A stretch of 48,954 nt of DNA from Acinetobacter halotolerans. GTDB lineage: Bacteria; Pseudomonadota; Gammaproteobacteria; Pseudomonadales; Moraxellaceae. Shown one piece after another: positions 8,816 to 17,867 of this stretch (position 1 is the first letter of the stretch; each line of letters begins with the position of its first letter). The notes under the pieces are model-generated. The model saw only the letters and a program-made list of their open reading frames with translations. It was not told the origin of the DNA and did no database searches. Where the stretch lies: the NCBI RefSeq assembly GCF_004208515.1, contig NZ_SGIM01000018.1, forward strand, positions 1-48,954, read 5' to 3'. The position numbers and the translations under genes are program-made.

Positions 8816-9427
8816 CTAGTCAGTGGTTTTAAAACGTTTTCTTAAGCAAAATAGTATCACAGCAAGGTAACTGAGCGACACGATAATATCGCCAAAAGCA
8901 GTGAATTCTCCCCAATATTTTCCTTGTAAGAACATAAAACCAAAGAAGAAATGCAAAGCCGCCAATAAAAAGAACTGACCACACCACGCCCAGTTTAAGC
9001 GCATCCATCCCTGTTTGCTTAACTCTAGTACTGAACCAAGAAGCTTTTGAATAATTGGCATCCGTTCTTTGTTGAACAATGGTGTAACCAAAAAGCCAAT
9101 ACCAATACCCACATTAATAATCACTGCTTTCATTTTGATATAGGTGACATCACTGAAAACCAAGGTGATTCCACCAAAAATGACAGACATGACCACGATA
9201 AACCATTGCATCTTTTCCAGTTTAAATTTTTGGAAAATGAATAAACAGCCGTAAACCACTAGTGTGGAAATGAGTAAGGCACAGGTTGCAACAAGGATGT
9301 GATTTTGATCCGTATTTCCAGCACTACCCACTAACTCTAATAATGGGTGTTGATTATCTTTCGGGTCGGTAGTTTTATAAAAATAAAAGAAGATAATAAT
9401 CGGAAGATAGTCGAGCAACGCTTTCAT
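8816..9427 (-). CDS. yciB: Inner-membrane septation protein A
   Basis: This is a 203-residue polytopic inner membrane protein of the YciB (IspZ) family, implicated in cell envelope and division processes. The N-terminus MKALLDYLPIIIFFYFYKTTD is the family hallmark, and the segment LNWAWCGQFFLLAALH is also conserved. The start at 9427 is used because it matches the family N-terminus; the frame is open upstream to 9442. About five hydrophobic segments are visible. It is the first gene of the yciB-yciI-small protein-mnmC operon and divergent from rnm. Confidence 0.95.
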   Translation of the reverse strand: MKALLDYLPIIIFFYFYKTTDPKDNQHPLLELVGSAGNTDQNHILVATCALLISTLVVYGCLFIFQKFKLEKMQWFIVVMSVIFGGITLVFSDVTYIKMKAVIINVGIGIGFLVTPLFNKERMPIIQKLLGSVLELSKQGWMRLNWAWCGQFFLLAALHFFFGFMFLQGKYWGEFTAFGDIIVSLSYLAVILFCLRKRFKTTD

Positions 9428-9472
9428 GTTACAGTACGGCAATGAAATAGGTCAGATAGCATAATACAATCC

Positions 9473-10324
9473 ATGTTCGGTGTCGATTTACATACCCATA
9501 GCCTTATCTCAGATGGTACTTTGTCTCCAGAACAATTGGTGCAAGCTGCCGTAGATGTAAAAATTCATACCTTGGCTTTAACTGATCATGACACCATGGA
9601 TGGCTTGGCTCGCGCTCAAATGTATGCTCAAGATCATGATATTCAGATTATTTCGGGTGTGGAAATCTCTAGCCAATGGTCGAGAGAAAACACCAAAAAG
9701 AGTTATGGTGTACATATTATTGCGTTGAATATGCAAGACGATGCACCTATACGAATAATGCTCGAAAAACAAAAAAAAGTACGTGCTGAGCGAGCGCAAA
9801 CGATCTGTAACCTCTTAGAGAAATGTATCGATTTTGATATTTACCCAGATGTGATTGCTAAAGTGGATGGTCATGCGGATCGCGTGACTCGAACTCATAT
9901 TGCAAAAACATTGGTCGAAAAAAATATTGTGAGTCGTCCACAGCAAGCATTTGATCGCTTCCTAAAGGAAGGTAAAAAGGCTTTTGTGAAATTTGATGGT
10001 GTTGGTTTGAAAGAAACCATTGAGGTGATTCATGCCAGCCAAGGCTTTGCCGTTTTGGCCCATCCGACACGCTATGATTTATCAGCGACCAATATTCGTT
10101 ATTTGATCGAATTGTTTGCTGGATTTGGTGGCGATGCAGTTGAATTACCCTCACATAGCGAGCCACTTTCTACTCGGCAAATGGTGGATAGAATGATTCA
10201 ACAGTTTGGTTTAGGCGTTTCTATTGGCAGTGATTTTCATGGTGACAATATGCCTTGGATCAAGCTTGGACACACGCCGAAAGTAAATGAAGGGCAGAGG
10301 GGCATTTGGGAAAGCTTTAGATAA
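9473..10324 (+). CDS. rnm: PHP-domain phosphoesterase (RNase AM / YciV type)
   Basis: This is a 283-residue PHP-domain phosphoesterase related to E. coli Rnm (YciV/TrpH), a 5'-3' exonuclease acting on short RNAs and 3',5'-nucleotides. The metal-binding motifs are visible in order: VDLHTHSLISDG (residues 4-15), LTDHDTMDG, GVEISSQW, the His in VLAHPTRY and GSDFHGDN near the C-terminus. Only 45 bases separate it from yciB. It converges on the LysR gene with a 4-base gap and no obvious terminator between. Confidence 0.88.
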   Translation: MFGVDLHTHSLISDGTLSPEQLVQAAVDVKIHTLALTDHDTMDGLARAQMYAQDHDIQIISGVEISSQWSRENTKKSYGVHIIALNMQDDAPIRIMLEKQKKVRAERAQTICNLLEKCIDFDIYPDVIAKVDGHADRVTRTHIAKTLVEKNIVSRPQQAFDRFLKEGKKAFVKFDGVGLKETIEVIHASQGFAVLAHPTRYDLSATNIRYLIELFAGFGGDAVELPSHSEPLSTRQMVDRMIQQFGLGVSIGSDFHGDNMPWIKLGHTPKVNEGQRGIWESFR

Positions 10325-10328
10325 ATTT

Positions 10329-11246
10329 TTATAGCAAGTTGTGCTTATATGATGGGTAATGGTTCTGAAAATAGTCCAATAAATATTCTAAAAATAATTG
10401 AACTTTGGGTGGGATTAAATTTCTATTCGGAAAAACAGCATATATTGAAGTGGGTTCAACTGGGTACTGAGCGAGAACTTGAACAAGTTTTTCTGTCTTT
10501 AAGTCATCACTGACATGCCAAATCGAATGATTGGATATGCCTAAACCTGATAAACAGGCTTGTCGAACGCCTTCACCTGAATTCGTTGTGAAATAACCAG
10601 CTACTTGGATTTGTTGCAGCTCTCCCTGTTTTGTTATGAAATTCCATTGATCTGTTAAGCCATGTTCATGTTGTTGCAAAATACAACGATGTAATTTGAG
10701 ATCTGATAACGTCTGTGGCCGACCATATTTTTCTAAATATGTAGGCGAAGCACAGAGTAAACGGGGATTTGATGCCAGTGGTTTGGCAATCAATGTTGAA
10801 CTTTTTAACTTTCCAATACGTATTGCTAAATCCATCCCATATTGAATCAGATCAATATTTTGGTCATTCAAATCTAAGTGGATTTTCAGTTCAGGATGTA
10901 ATAATGAAAATTCAGTGATCACTGCCATTAGAATTTTTGTGCCAAATGTGGCAGAGGTCGTGATTCTAAGCGTACCTGAGAGGCATTTGTCTTGAACTTT
11001 TAGTGAAGCCTGTAGGCTTGAAAACTCATGAAGCCAAAGTCGGCCATGTTCAAGCATGGTTTTTCCTTCTTCGGTCAGACTCAGTTTACGAGTGGTACGA
11101 TGCAATAAACGGAGTTGTAGATTTTGTTCTAATCGTTGAATTCGCTGACTGGCCACAGAAACAGAAATATTGGCTTCTTGAGCAGCTCTACTGATTGAAC
11201 CTAAATCAGCAACTCGAATAAAAAATTGGAAATCTTCTGTATTCAT
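10329..11246 (-). CDS. LysR family transcriptional regulator
   Basis: This is a LysR-type regulator of about 305 residues. The winged helix-turn-helix is at the N-terminus (DFQFFIRVADLGSISRAAQEANIS, SQRIQRLEQNLQLRLLHRTTRKLSLTEEG) and the effector domain follows. The start at 11246 gives the standard N-terminus; 11252 is equally possible and neither has a good ribosome binding site. It is divergent from the aldo/keto reductase at 11353, the usual arrangement when a LysR protein controls its neighbour. The palindrome ATAGCGCTAT at 11302-11311 in between is a candidate operator core. Confidence 0.92.
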   Translation of the reverse strand: MNTEDFQFFIRVADLGSISRAAQEANISVSVASQRIQRLEQNLQLRLLHRTTRKLSLTEEGKTMLEHGRLWLHEFSSLQASLKVQDKCLSGTLRITTSATFGTKILMAVITEFSLLHPELKIHLDLNDQNIDLIQYGMDLAIRIGKLKSSTLIAKPLASNPRLLCASPTYLEKYGRPQTLSDLKLHRCILQQHEHGLTDQWNFITKQGELQQIQVAGYFTTNSGEGVRQACLSGLGISNHSIWHVSDDLKTEKLVQVLAQYPVEPTSIYAVFPNRNLIPPKVQLFLEYLLDYFQNHYPSYKHNLL

Positions 11247-11301
11247 TATCAATAAAACCAGAAAAGTATTTCTTGATTATCGTGGTTTTTTAAAAAATCT
11301 C

Positions 11302-11311
11302 ATAGCGCTAT
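11302..11311. promoter_or_regulatory. Candidate LysR operator palindrome
   Basis: ATAGCGCTAT is a perfect 10-base palindrome between divergent lysR and aldo/keto reductase genes. It is short, and assignment to the regulator rests on position only. Confidence 0.3.
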
Positions 11312-11352
11312 TGTGATCTCAAGCGAATAAAATTTGATGAGAGAGGCTTAGG

Positions 11353-12399
11353 ATGAAATATCATTTCTTAGGAAATTCGGGTTTAAAGGTATCCGAACTT
11401 GGATTTGGTGCAGGAACATTAGGTGGGAAAGGTCAGATTTTTTCAGCGTGGGGACAAGCCGATCAGGCAGAAGCCAATAGCATGATCCGACTTTGTCTAG
11501 ATGCTGGTATTAACTACTTTGATACTGCGGATGTTTACTCTGATGGTGAGTCTGAGCGAATGTTGGGTCGGGCACTCACCTCAGAGCGACAACATAATAT
11601 TATTTCAACTAAGGTGGGAATTCGAAGTACCGATCAACTCAATGATGCAGGTTTTAGCCGAAATTATTTGCAACATGCAGTGGAACAATCATTGATGCGA
11701 TTAGGAACAGATTATATTGATGTATTGCAACTGCATCAGTTTGATAGCTTTACCTCCTTACACCAATTGATGAAAACCCTCGATGAACTGGTGCGGAGTG
11801 GTAAGGTGCGTTATATTGGAGTGTCAAATTTCTCTGGTTGGCAACTCATGAAAGCTCAAGCGATTGCTGAACAATATGGTTATGAAAAATTTGTGGTGAA
11901 TCAAGTCTATTATTCATTGATTGGGCGTGATTATGAGTGGGAACTGATGCCTTTAAATGATGACCAACACATTGGAGCTGTGGTTTGGAGTCCTTTAGGT
12001 TGGGGCCGTCTAACAGGTAAATTTGATCGGGAACATCCGATTCCTGCGGATAGTCGTTTACATGAGACGGCACAGTTTGCTCCCCCAGTGAATGAAGCGC
12101 TGCTCTATAGTGTGATTGATATATTGAGGGAAATCGCAGATGAAACAGGCCATTCGATTCCACAGATTGCATTAAATTGGCTATTGCAACGCCCAACTGT
12201 GTCCAGCGTGCTGATTGGTGCTCGAAATGAAACACAGCTACGAGATAATTTACAAGCTAAAGATATTCAATTGACGCGAGAACAGGTCGATAGACTAGAT
12301 CAGGTGAGTGCGACTTATCCACCTTATCCGTATTATCCTTATTGGAATGGACAATTTACTGAGCGCTTTAAATCCTTGGTTTCATCTCATTTTATTTAG
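11353..12399 (+). CDS. Aldo/keto reductase
   Basis: This is a 348-residue NADPH-dependent aldo/keto reductase. The catalytic tetrad is visible: Asp and Tyr in YFDTADVYSDGESE, Lys in ISTKVG, and His in LQLHQFD. The C-terminal cofactor-binding stretch SSVLIGARNETQLRDNL is typical. Substrate is unknown; the group is YajO/Tas-like. Possible control by the divergent LysR regulator is inferred. A G/C-rich hairpin follows the stop. Confidence 0.92.
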   Translation: MKYHFLGNSGLKVSELGFGAGTLGGKGQIFSAWGQADQAEANSMIRLCLDAGINYFDTADVYSDGESERMLGRALTSERQHNIISTKVGIRSTDQLNDAGFSRNYLQHAVEQSLMRLGTDYIDVLQLHQFDSFTSLHQLMKTLDELVRSGKVRYIGVSNFSGWQLMKAQAIAEQYGYEKFVVNQVYYSLIGRDYEWELMPLNDDQHIGAVVWSPLGWGRLTGKFDREHPIPADSRLHETAQFAPPVNEALLYSVIDILREIADETGHSIPQIALNWLLQRPTVSSVLIGARNETQLRDNLQAKDIQLTREQVDRLDQVSATYPPYPYYPYWNGQFTERFKSLVSSHFI

Positions 12400-12431
12400 T
12401 AGAGCATGACTGAGTTCAGGATTAGAATGTA

Positions 12432-12470
12432 GCCCCCATTGCATCTTCGCGAAGGGGGCGATTTATTTTT
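12432..12470 (+). terminator. Probable terminator after the aldo/keto reductase
   Basis: GCCCCC (12432-12437) can pair with GGGGGC (12454-12459) across a 16-base loop that contains the inner palindrome CTTCGCGAAG. A T-rich stretch follows, interrupted by single A residues. The large loop makes it less certain. Confidence 0.6.
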
Positions 12471-13381
12471 TATAATAAATTATGATCATGTGCCTGAATC
12501 GGCGGAGGTGTTGGTCGACCCAGTGTACCGAGTAACTCAATTTCTATGTTTCGAACCATGGCATCGAGTGGCAGATCATTACTTTGCGTGCCAAAAGGCT
12601 CTTCGATTTCGCTACTCAACGCATCTAAACCTAAAAAAGTATAAGCTAAAATTCCAACCAAAAGTGGCGTTACCAGCCCCAATAAAGAACCTAAGCTAAA
12701 GGGTAACATCACACAGAAGAAATACACGGTACGGTTGAGCAGTACCGAATAAGCAAAAGGAATCGGAGTATTGGCAATACGATCACAGCCTGTTTGCATT
12801 TCACTTAACGCGACAACATGCTGATTCATTTGCGTATAAATAATATCTGAGATTTCACCTTCTTTGAGTGCTTGCAAAAGCTCCCATTGAATCAGGCTTA
12901 GTGTATATTGCGGTGCATTTTGTTGTTGATAAAGCTGTGTTAGCGCTTGTTGGCTTAACCCGCTAGTCTCAGTCAGTTCCGTTGGATTTGCAGTTTGGTG
13001 GCGTAAACGGTCACGTAGGACATTTGCAAATACAATTACATTTTGAATGACTCGCTCACGTCGGGCTTGGGTTAAAACGCGACAATCACGATCAAAATGT
13101 CGCGCTGTGGCAATCAGAACACCCCATAGTTTACGGGCTTCCCACCAACGCTCATAACAGGCGCTGTTCTTAAAGCCTAAGAAAATGGAAAGCACGACAC
13201 CGATGAGAGTGAAGCCAACCAACGGAATCTCTGGGAAACGAAATAACTGTATATACTCAATACCGCCAATGATGGCTGATACCAGCATAACAAATCCGAG
13301 TGAAGGTAAAATTTTGGGTAAAATCGTCCCACGCCATGAGAATAAAACTTTAAAAATACTCGGCTGGTCACGAACAATCAT
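12470..13381 (-). CDS. Bestrophin-like ion channel protein (YneE/UPF0187)
   Basis: This is a 303-residue membrane protein of the bestrophin family, homologous to the bacterial KpBest-type channel. Recognisable parts are the N-terminal MIVRDQPSIFKVLFSWRG, the first membrane helices with PLVGFTLIGVVLSIFLGFKNSACYERWWEARKLWG, and the C-terminal segment with SSEIEEPFGTQSNDLPLD, which is a conserved bestrophin motif. Ion selectivity cannot be read. No clear ribosome binding site precedes the ATG. Confidence 0.92.
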   Translation of the reverse strand: MIVRDQPSIFKVLFSWRGTILPKILPSLGFVMLVSAIIGGIEYIQLFRFPEIPLVGFTLIGVVLSIFLGFKNSACYERWWEARKLWGVLIATARHFDRDCRVLTQARRERVIQNVIVFANVLRDRLRHQTANPTELTETSGLSQQALTQLYQQQNAPQYTLSLIQWELLQALKEGEISDIIYTQMNQHVVALSEMQTGCDRIANTPIPFAYSVLLNRTVYFFCVMLPFSLGSLLGLVTPLLVGILAYTFLGLDALSSEIEEPFGTQSNDLPLDAMVRNIEIELLGTLGRPTPPPIQAHDHNLL

Positions 13382-13425
13382 GTTATTTGGATCATTAATT
13401 TTATCTGTTGATGTTCAGGCTTGCT

Positions 13426-14160
13426 TTAACCTTTGTCAAGACGAGATTGTTTGATTTTAATAGGGTTGAGTAGTTGTTGCTCAGAAAATGAAAAATAGCC
13501 ATCTGATGCAATAATAAAGTGATCAATGAGGTTAATTTCAAGTAATTTACACGCTTGCTTGAGTTGCTGTGTCAGGTAAATATCTTCTTGAGAAGGTTGA
13601 GCAATGCCATAGGGATGATTGTGAGCCACCACGATTTGGCATGCTTGCTGTTGTAAGGCATAACGCAAGGTTTGATTCAGTGAAACACTACATGAATGTT
13701 GCGAGCCAAAAAACAATTTTTTGAAATGTAATTTTCTTAATTCAGCATCTAAACACAGCACCGCAAATACTTCCTGTTTTTCACCTTGTAGTTCATAACG
13801 TAAATAATCAAGCACCAGGTTTGAGTGGTCTAGGCAAAGTCTTTGTTGATGAAAATGATTATTCAGATAACGCCGTCCAAGCTCTTTGACTGCCATGAGT
13901 TGTGCATATTTGGTTGAGGCGATGCCATTAAACTGGGATAAGTCTTCAAGTGAAGCATCAAAAATTGGGTTTAAGCCGCCATAATGTTGTATCAAAATAC
14001 GAGATAATTCGACTGCAGAATGTTGCTTCGAGCCTGAGCGCAGAAAAATGGCCAGCAGTTCTGCATCGGATAAACTCTGTGCCCCTTGAAGTAATAAGCG
14101 TTCTCTTGGTCGTTCTTGTTCAGGCCATGCTTTGATGGACTGTTTAATCGATTGATTCAT
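13426..14160 (-). CDS. radC: RadC family JAB-domain protein
   Basis: This is a 244-residue RadC (DUF2466) protein. The N-terminal UPF0758 region (RPRERLLLQGAQSLSDAELLAIFLRSG) and HhH-like segment are followed by a JAMM metalloprotease-like domain with H180-N-H182-P and S190/D193 in the HxHxxxxxxSxxD pattern. Despite its name, a role in DNA repair is not firmly established. It is divergent from coaBC, as in many gammaproteobacteria (E. coli radC is next to dfp/coaBC). Confidence 0.94.
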   Translation of the reverse strand: MNQSIKQSIKAWPEQERPRERLLLQGAQSLSDAELLAIFLRSGSKQHSAVELSRILIQHYGGLNPIFDASLEDLSQFNGIASTKYAQLMAVKELGRRYLNNHFHQQRLCLDHSNLVLDYLRYELQGEKQEVFAVLCLDAELRKLHFKKLFFGSQHSCSVSLNQTLRYALQQQACQIVVAHNHPYGIAQPSQEDIYLTQQLKQACKLLEINLIDHFIIASDGYFSFSEQQLLNPIKIKQSRLDKG

Positions 14161-14275
14161 TGTTCAGTTCACTTTGATTTTATTGTGTTTATGACTTTTT
14201 TAAAAACCCATCACTTGGGTCTGATCGTATTTAATGCTATTGTGAGCGCCACTGCAACAGTAAGGTATCCTGTTT

Positions 14276-15532
14276 GTGAGCTTCGATCTAAGTGTTATTC
14301 CCCACAAAAACATTATATTAGCGGTCACGGGTGGCATTGCAGCCTATAAAAGTGCCATTTTAGTACGTCGTTTAAAAGACTTTGGTTTTGATGTCCGCGT
14401 GGTCATGACACATGGCGCACAAGCTTTTATTACGCCTTTGACCTTCCAAGCACTTTCTGGAAATCCAGTTCATACTGAATTGTTAAATCCAGAGGCCGAA
14501 GCAGGTATGGGACATATCGAGTTGGCGCGTTGGGCTGATTTGATTTTAGTTGCACCTGCAAGCTGTGACAGTATTGCTAAGTTTGCCAATGGTTTGGCCG
14601 ATGATCTGCTCAGTACCTTGTATTTAGCCACCAAAGCGCCTGTTTGGGTTGCACCAGCCATGAATCAACAAATGTGGGCTGCAAAAGCGACTCAGCGTAA
14701 TTTGCAAACCTTGGTTGAAGATGGGGTGCATGTGATTATGCCTGACGCAGGTGAGCAAGCGTGTGGTGATGTTGGTTTGGGGCGTATGCCTGAGCCGGAA
14801 GATTTAGCCCGTCAAGTTGCAGCTTACTTTCATAAAGCACAGCGTGCGATTGCAGAGAAATTTGGTTTATTGGCTGGCAAACGCGTCACGATTACGGCAG
14901 GTCCAACCCGTGAAGCAATTGATCCTGTCCGTTATATTTCAAACCACAGCACGGGTAAAATGGGCTTTGCGCTCGCAGCCGCTTGCTATGCAGCAGGTGC
15001 GAAAGTCACCTTGGTCGCAGGTCCTGTGAGTTTAGATACCCCCAATGGCGTGCAACGAATTAATGTCAGTTCTGCTATGCAAATGTTAGATGTCAGTATG
15101 AATCAACTGAAAGACGGGTGTGACATCTTTATCGCGACTGCAGCGGTTGCTGACTACCGTGTGGCGCAAGTGGCAGAACATAAAATTAAGAAAGCAGGTG
15201 ATGAACTTGCGGTTGCCTTAGTGAAAAATCCAGATATTGTGGCGACCATCGCGCAGCAGCAAGAACGTCCATTTATGGTCGGCTTTGCGGCTGAAACGCA
15301 AAATGTTGAAGAATATGCTGCGGGTAAATTGGTTGCGAAGAAGCTGGATATGATTGCGTGTAATGACGTCTCTCGTCCTGATATTGGTTTTGCTTCTGAT
15401 GAAAATGCCATGACGGTATTCTTTGCTCAGTCTTACCACATGAAAAAGCGTGAATTAGAGAAAGCCTCTAAACAGGAAATTTCGCAGCAATTGGTTGAAT
15501 CGATTGCCGATGCATTACGTCGCCGTTTGTAA
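14276..15532 (+). CDS. coaBC: Phosphopantothenoylcysteine decarboxylase / phosphopantothenate-cysteine ligase
   Basis: This is a 418-residue bifunctional CoaBC enzyme that converts 4'-phosphopantothenate to 4'-phosphopantetheine in CoA synthesis. The CoaC half has the FMN-binding VTGGIAAYKSA, the PAMNQQMW motif and the active Cys in EQACGDVGLGRMPEP. The CoaB half begins near GKRVTITAGPTREAIDPVRYISNHSTGKMG and contains AVADYR and KIKK. The start is GTG at 14276 with AAGGT nine bases upstream; this length fits the family. Confidence 0.96.
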   Translation: MSFDLSVIPHKNIILAVTGGIAAYKSAILVRRLKDFGFDVRVVMTHGAQAFITPLTFQALSGNPVHTELLNPEAEAGMGHIELARWADLILVAPASCDSIAKFANGLADDLLSTLYLATKAPVWVAPAMNQQMWAAKATQRNLQTLVEDGVHVIMPDAGEQACGDVGLGRMPEPEDLARQVAAYFHKAQRAIAEKFGLLAGKRVTITAGPTREAIDPVRYISNHSTGKMGFALAAACYAAGAKVTLVAGPVSLDTPNGVQRINVSSAMQMLDVSMNQLKDGCDIFIATAAVADYRVAQVAEHKIKKAGDELAVALVKNPDIVATIAQQQERPFMVGFAAETQNVEEYAAGKLVAKKLDMIACNDVSRPDIGFASDENAMTVFFAQSYHMKKRELEKASKQEISQQLVESIADALRRRL

Positions 15533-15614
15533 TTTATCATTGTTAGCATCTTTCGGATTTTCTTCTTACTACAAGCTTGTTAATGTGGAGAAATAGCAAC
15601 AAGAGGGCAGACAG

Positions 15615-16454
15615 ATGCAACAGCAACGGAATTATGATCGTATTGCTCAAGCGATTGCCTATATACAGCAAAACTTCCAGCAACAGCCGCAACTTGATGA
15701 AGTCGCGGCTCATATTCATCTAAGCCCAGCCCATTTTCAGCGTTTATTCAGTGAATGGGTGGGAACCAGTCCGAAAAAGTTTCTGCAATATATCAGTGTG
15801 GAATATGCCAAAAATATTTTAAAGCAACAGGGCAGTATCTTTGATGCAACTTTTGCAACAGGGCTTTCCAGCACCAGTCGGTTGCATGATCTCTTTATTC
15901 AAATCGAAGGTATGACACCAGCTGAATATAAACATGGTGGGCAGAACCTAAGCATTCATTATCAGTTTGCAGAGACACTTTTTGGCGAGGTGTTGATCGC
16001 CTCAACGCATAAAGGGATTTGTGCGCTCACCTTTGTGCAACATCAAGCCGATGCGCTAGAACAATTAAAATCTCAATTTCCCCAAGCCATTTTTAAACAG
16101 CAAGCTGACCAGTTTCAACAAAGTGCTTTAGTTCTTTTTCAAAAAGATCAGCGTCGATTGGCTGATATTAAATTGCATTTGAAAGGCACAGACTTCCAAT
16201 TGAAAGTTTGGCAAAGTTTGCTCAAAATCCCAATGGGGCAACTTTCCACTTATGGCGAATTGGCCCAAGCCATTGAACATCCCAAAGCAGTGCGTGCAGT
16301 GGGTACCGCAATTGGCAATAATCCTGTGGCTTTTTTGATTCCTTGTCATCGGGTGATTCAGTCCACTGGAGCGTTTGGTGGCTATGAATGGGGAGCAACC
16401 CGAAAAATGGCAATGATTGGTTGGGAGGGAGTGAGAACGCATGCAACTGTTTGA
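15615..16454 (+). CDS. Ada-like AraC-type regulator/O6-methylguanine-DNA methyltransferase
   Basis: This is a 279-residue fusion of an AraC-type helix-turn-helix domain (residues about 5-105) and a methylated-DNA-protein cysteine methyltransferase. The suicide Cys is C244 in the IPCHRV motif. Compared with E. coli Ada (354 residues) the N-terminal zinc domain, whose Cys38 takes methyl groups from phosphotriesters and switches Ada to an activator, is absent. How activation would work is therefore open. The coding sequence overlaps the alkB gene by 14 bases, which indicates an alkylation-repair operon. Confidence 0.93.
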   Translation: MQQQRNYDRIAQAIAYIQQNFQQQPQLDEVAAHIHLSPAHFQRLFSEWVGTSPKKFLQYISVEYAKNILKQQGSIFDATFATGLSSTSRLHDLFIQIEGMTPAEYKHGGQNLSIHYQFAETLFGEVLIASTHKGICALTFVQHQADALEQLKSQFPQAIFKQQADQFQQSALVLFQKDQRRLADIKLHLKGTDFQLKVWQSLLKIPMGQLSTYGELAQAIEHPKAVRAVGTAIGNNPVAFLIPCHRVIQSTGAFGGYEWGATRKMAMIGWEGVRTHATV

Positions 16455-17049
16455 TATCGAAGCTGATCCCAATCATAACCATTTACCTTATGATGGCACG
16501 GTACAGTATTATGGCAAAGTCGTTGAAGGTTTGAGTGCGGATGATTATTTTGAAAAGCTGATGCACACCATCGCATGGCAAAATGATCAGGCTATCATTT
16601 TTGGTCGGCAGATCACCACCAAAAGAAAAGTAGCGTGGTATGGCGATCAAGCGTTTGAATATACTTATTCCAATATCAACAAATATGCTTTGCCTTGGAC
16701 ATCTGAGCTGATTGAACTAAAAGCATTAGTCGAACAATTAACAGGTGAAACATTCAATTCTTGTCTACTCAATCTTTACCATACAGGTGAAGAGGGAATG
16801 GCATGGCACAGCGATGCGGAAACAGATCTTAAAAAAGAAGGTGCGATTGCATCGTTAAGCTTTGGTGCAGAAAGAAAGTTCGCTTTTAAACATAAGCAGA
16901 CTAAGGAAAAAGTAGAATTGTATTTAGAGCATGGTAGTCTGTTGGTTATGAAAGATACCACTCAACATTATTGGTGGCATCGTTTGCCGCCGACCAAAAA
17001 AGTCAGTACGGCACGCGTCAATCTGACCTTTAGAACGATTATTAACTAA
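16441..17049 (+). CDS. alkB: AlkB family DNA/RNA repair dioxygenase (2-oxoglutarate/Fe(II))
   Basis: This is a 202-residue AlkB-like dioxygenase that would oxidatively remove methyl groups from bases such as 1-methyladenine and 3-methylcytosine. The iron ligands are His123 and Asp125 (AWHSDAE) and His180 (WWHRLPP); the 2-oxoglutarate arginines are in STARVNLTFR (R192, R198). The C-terminal pattern is closer to the ABH2/ABH3 group than to E. coli AlkB itself. It overlaps the Ada-like gene and is followed by a terminator. Confidence 0.9.
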   Translation: MQLFDIEADPNHNHLPYDGTVQYYGKVVEGLSADDYFEKLMHTIAWQNDQAIIFGRQITTKRKVAWYGDQAFEYTYSNINKYALPWTSELIELKALVEQLTGETFNSCLLNLYHTGEEGMAWHSDAETDLKKEGAIASLSFGAERKFAFKHKQTKEKVELYLEHGSLLVMKDTTQHYWWHRLPPTKKVSTARVNLTFRTIIN

Positions 17050-17057
17050 CATTAAAA

Positions 17058-17083
17058 AAGGACTGAAAAATCAGTCCTTCTTT
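17058..17083. terminator. Bidirectional terminator
   Basis: AAGGACTGA (17058-17066) pairs with TCAGTCCTT (17071-17079) around an AAAA loop, between the convergent alkB and secB genes. Confidence 0.85.
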
Positions 17084-17107
17084 ATATCGAAGCAATCGCT
17101 ATAACGA

Positions 17108-17566
17108 TTATGCTTGACCTTGTGCAGCACCTTCAGTTTGTAGGCGTTGCATATTTGCTTCAAACTCAGCATCAAAATTGATTGGTGTGAGTAATAATTG
17201 TGGGAAGCTACCCTTAGTTACTAAATCGTTAACCGCTTCACGTAAGAACGGGAACAAAATATTAGGGCAGTAAGCACCTAAGATGTATGGAAGACGATCT
17301 TCTTCTACACCATCAATCAAGAAGATACCTGATTGAGTAATATCAACGATGAACGCAGTTTCATTTTCGTTATTTGCTTGAACCACAACTTTTAAAGACA
17401 CTTCATAGTGTGTTGGATCAATTTTTTCTGCGGCAGAAGATAAGTTGATATTCAGTTCTGGTTGCCATTGTTTGGTGAAGACGTGTGCACCAGGAACTTC
17501 AAATGAAATATCTTTTGTGTAAATACGTTCTAACGCGAGTTGTGGTTGAACTTGTTCTTCGCTCAT
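17108..17566 (-). CDS. secB: Protein-export chaperone SecB
   Basis: This is a 152-residue SecB, the cytosolic tetrameric chaperone that keeps preproteins unfolded and passes them to SecA. The sequence [17 protein letters not shown] near the N-terminus, the GIFLIDG strand and the [21 protein letters not shown] segment are diagnostic. It is the last gene of yibN-grxC-secB, the same order as E. coli. Confidence 0.97.
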   Translation of the reverse strand: MSEEQVQPQLALERIYTKDISFEVPGAHVFTKQWQPELNINLSSAAEKIDPTHYEVSLKVVVQANNENETAFIVDITQSGIFLIDGVEEDRLPYILGAYCPNILFPFLREAVNDLVTKGSFPQLLLTPINFDAEFEANMQRLQTEGAAQGQA

Positions 17567-17598
17567 CGTTTTTCCTTAAATTATGGAACTGTTGTTAA

Positions 17599-17856
17599 TT
17601 AAGCCAATAATGGATCGAGTTTTCCTTCACGCTCTAAGGCATAAAGTTGATCAAAACCGCCAATAAACTGGTCGTTGATAAAAATTTGAGGCACTGTACG
17701 GTGATTGGTACGTTGCATTAACTCAATACGAACCTCAGGTGCTTCATTAGAAAGATTAATTTCTTTATAAGCCACACCTTTACGCTCAAGCAATTGTTTG
17801 GCGCGTACGCAATATGGGCAAGAAAGCGTTGAATAAATAGTGACATTGGATGTCAT
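17599..17856 (-). CDS. grxC: Glutaredoxin 3
   Basis: This is an 85-residue glutaredoxin with the dithiol active site CPYC at residues 13-16, the TVPQIFIN cis-Pro loop and a GGFDQLYAL glutathione-binding segment. It reduces protein or glutathione mixed disulfides with glutathione. It lies 32 bases upstream of secB and 11 bases after the rhodanese-type gene. Confidence 0.96.
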   Translation of the reverse strand: MTSNVTIYSTLSCPYCVRAKQLLERKGVAYKEINLSNEAPEVRIELMQRTNHRTVPQIFINDQFIGGFDQLYALEREGKLDPLLA

Positions 17857-17867
17857 TTCATCTCTCC

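Noticed and set aside
12439..12699. 86-codon plus-strand frame opposite the bestrophin gene
   Set aside because: It is a shadow of the bestrophin coding sequence in the opposite direction.
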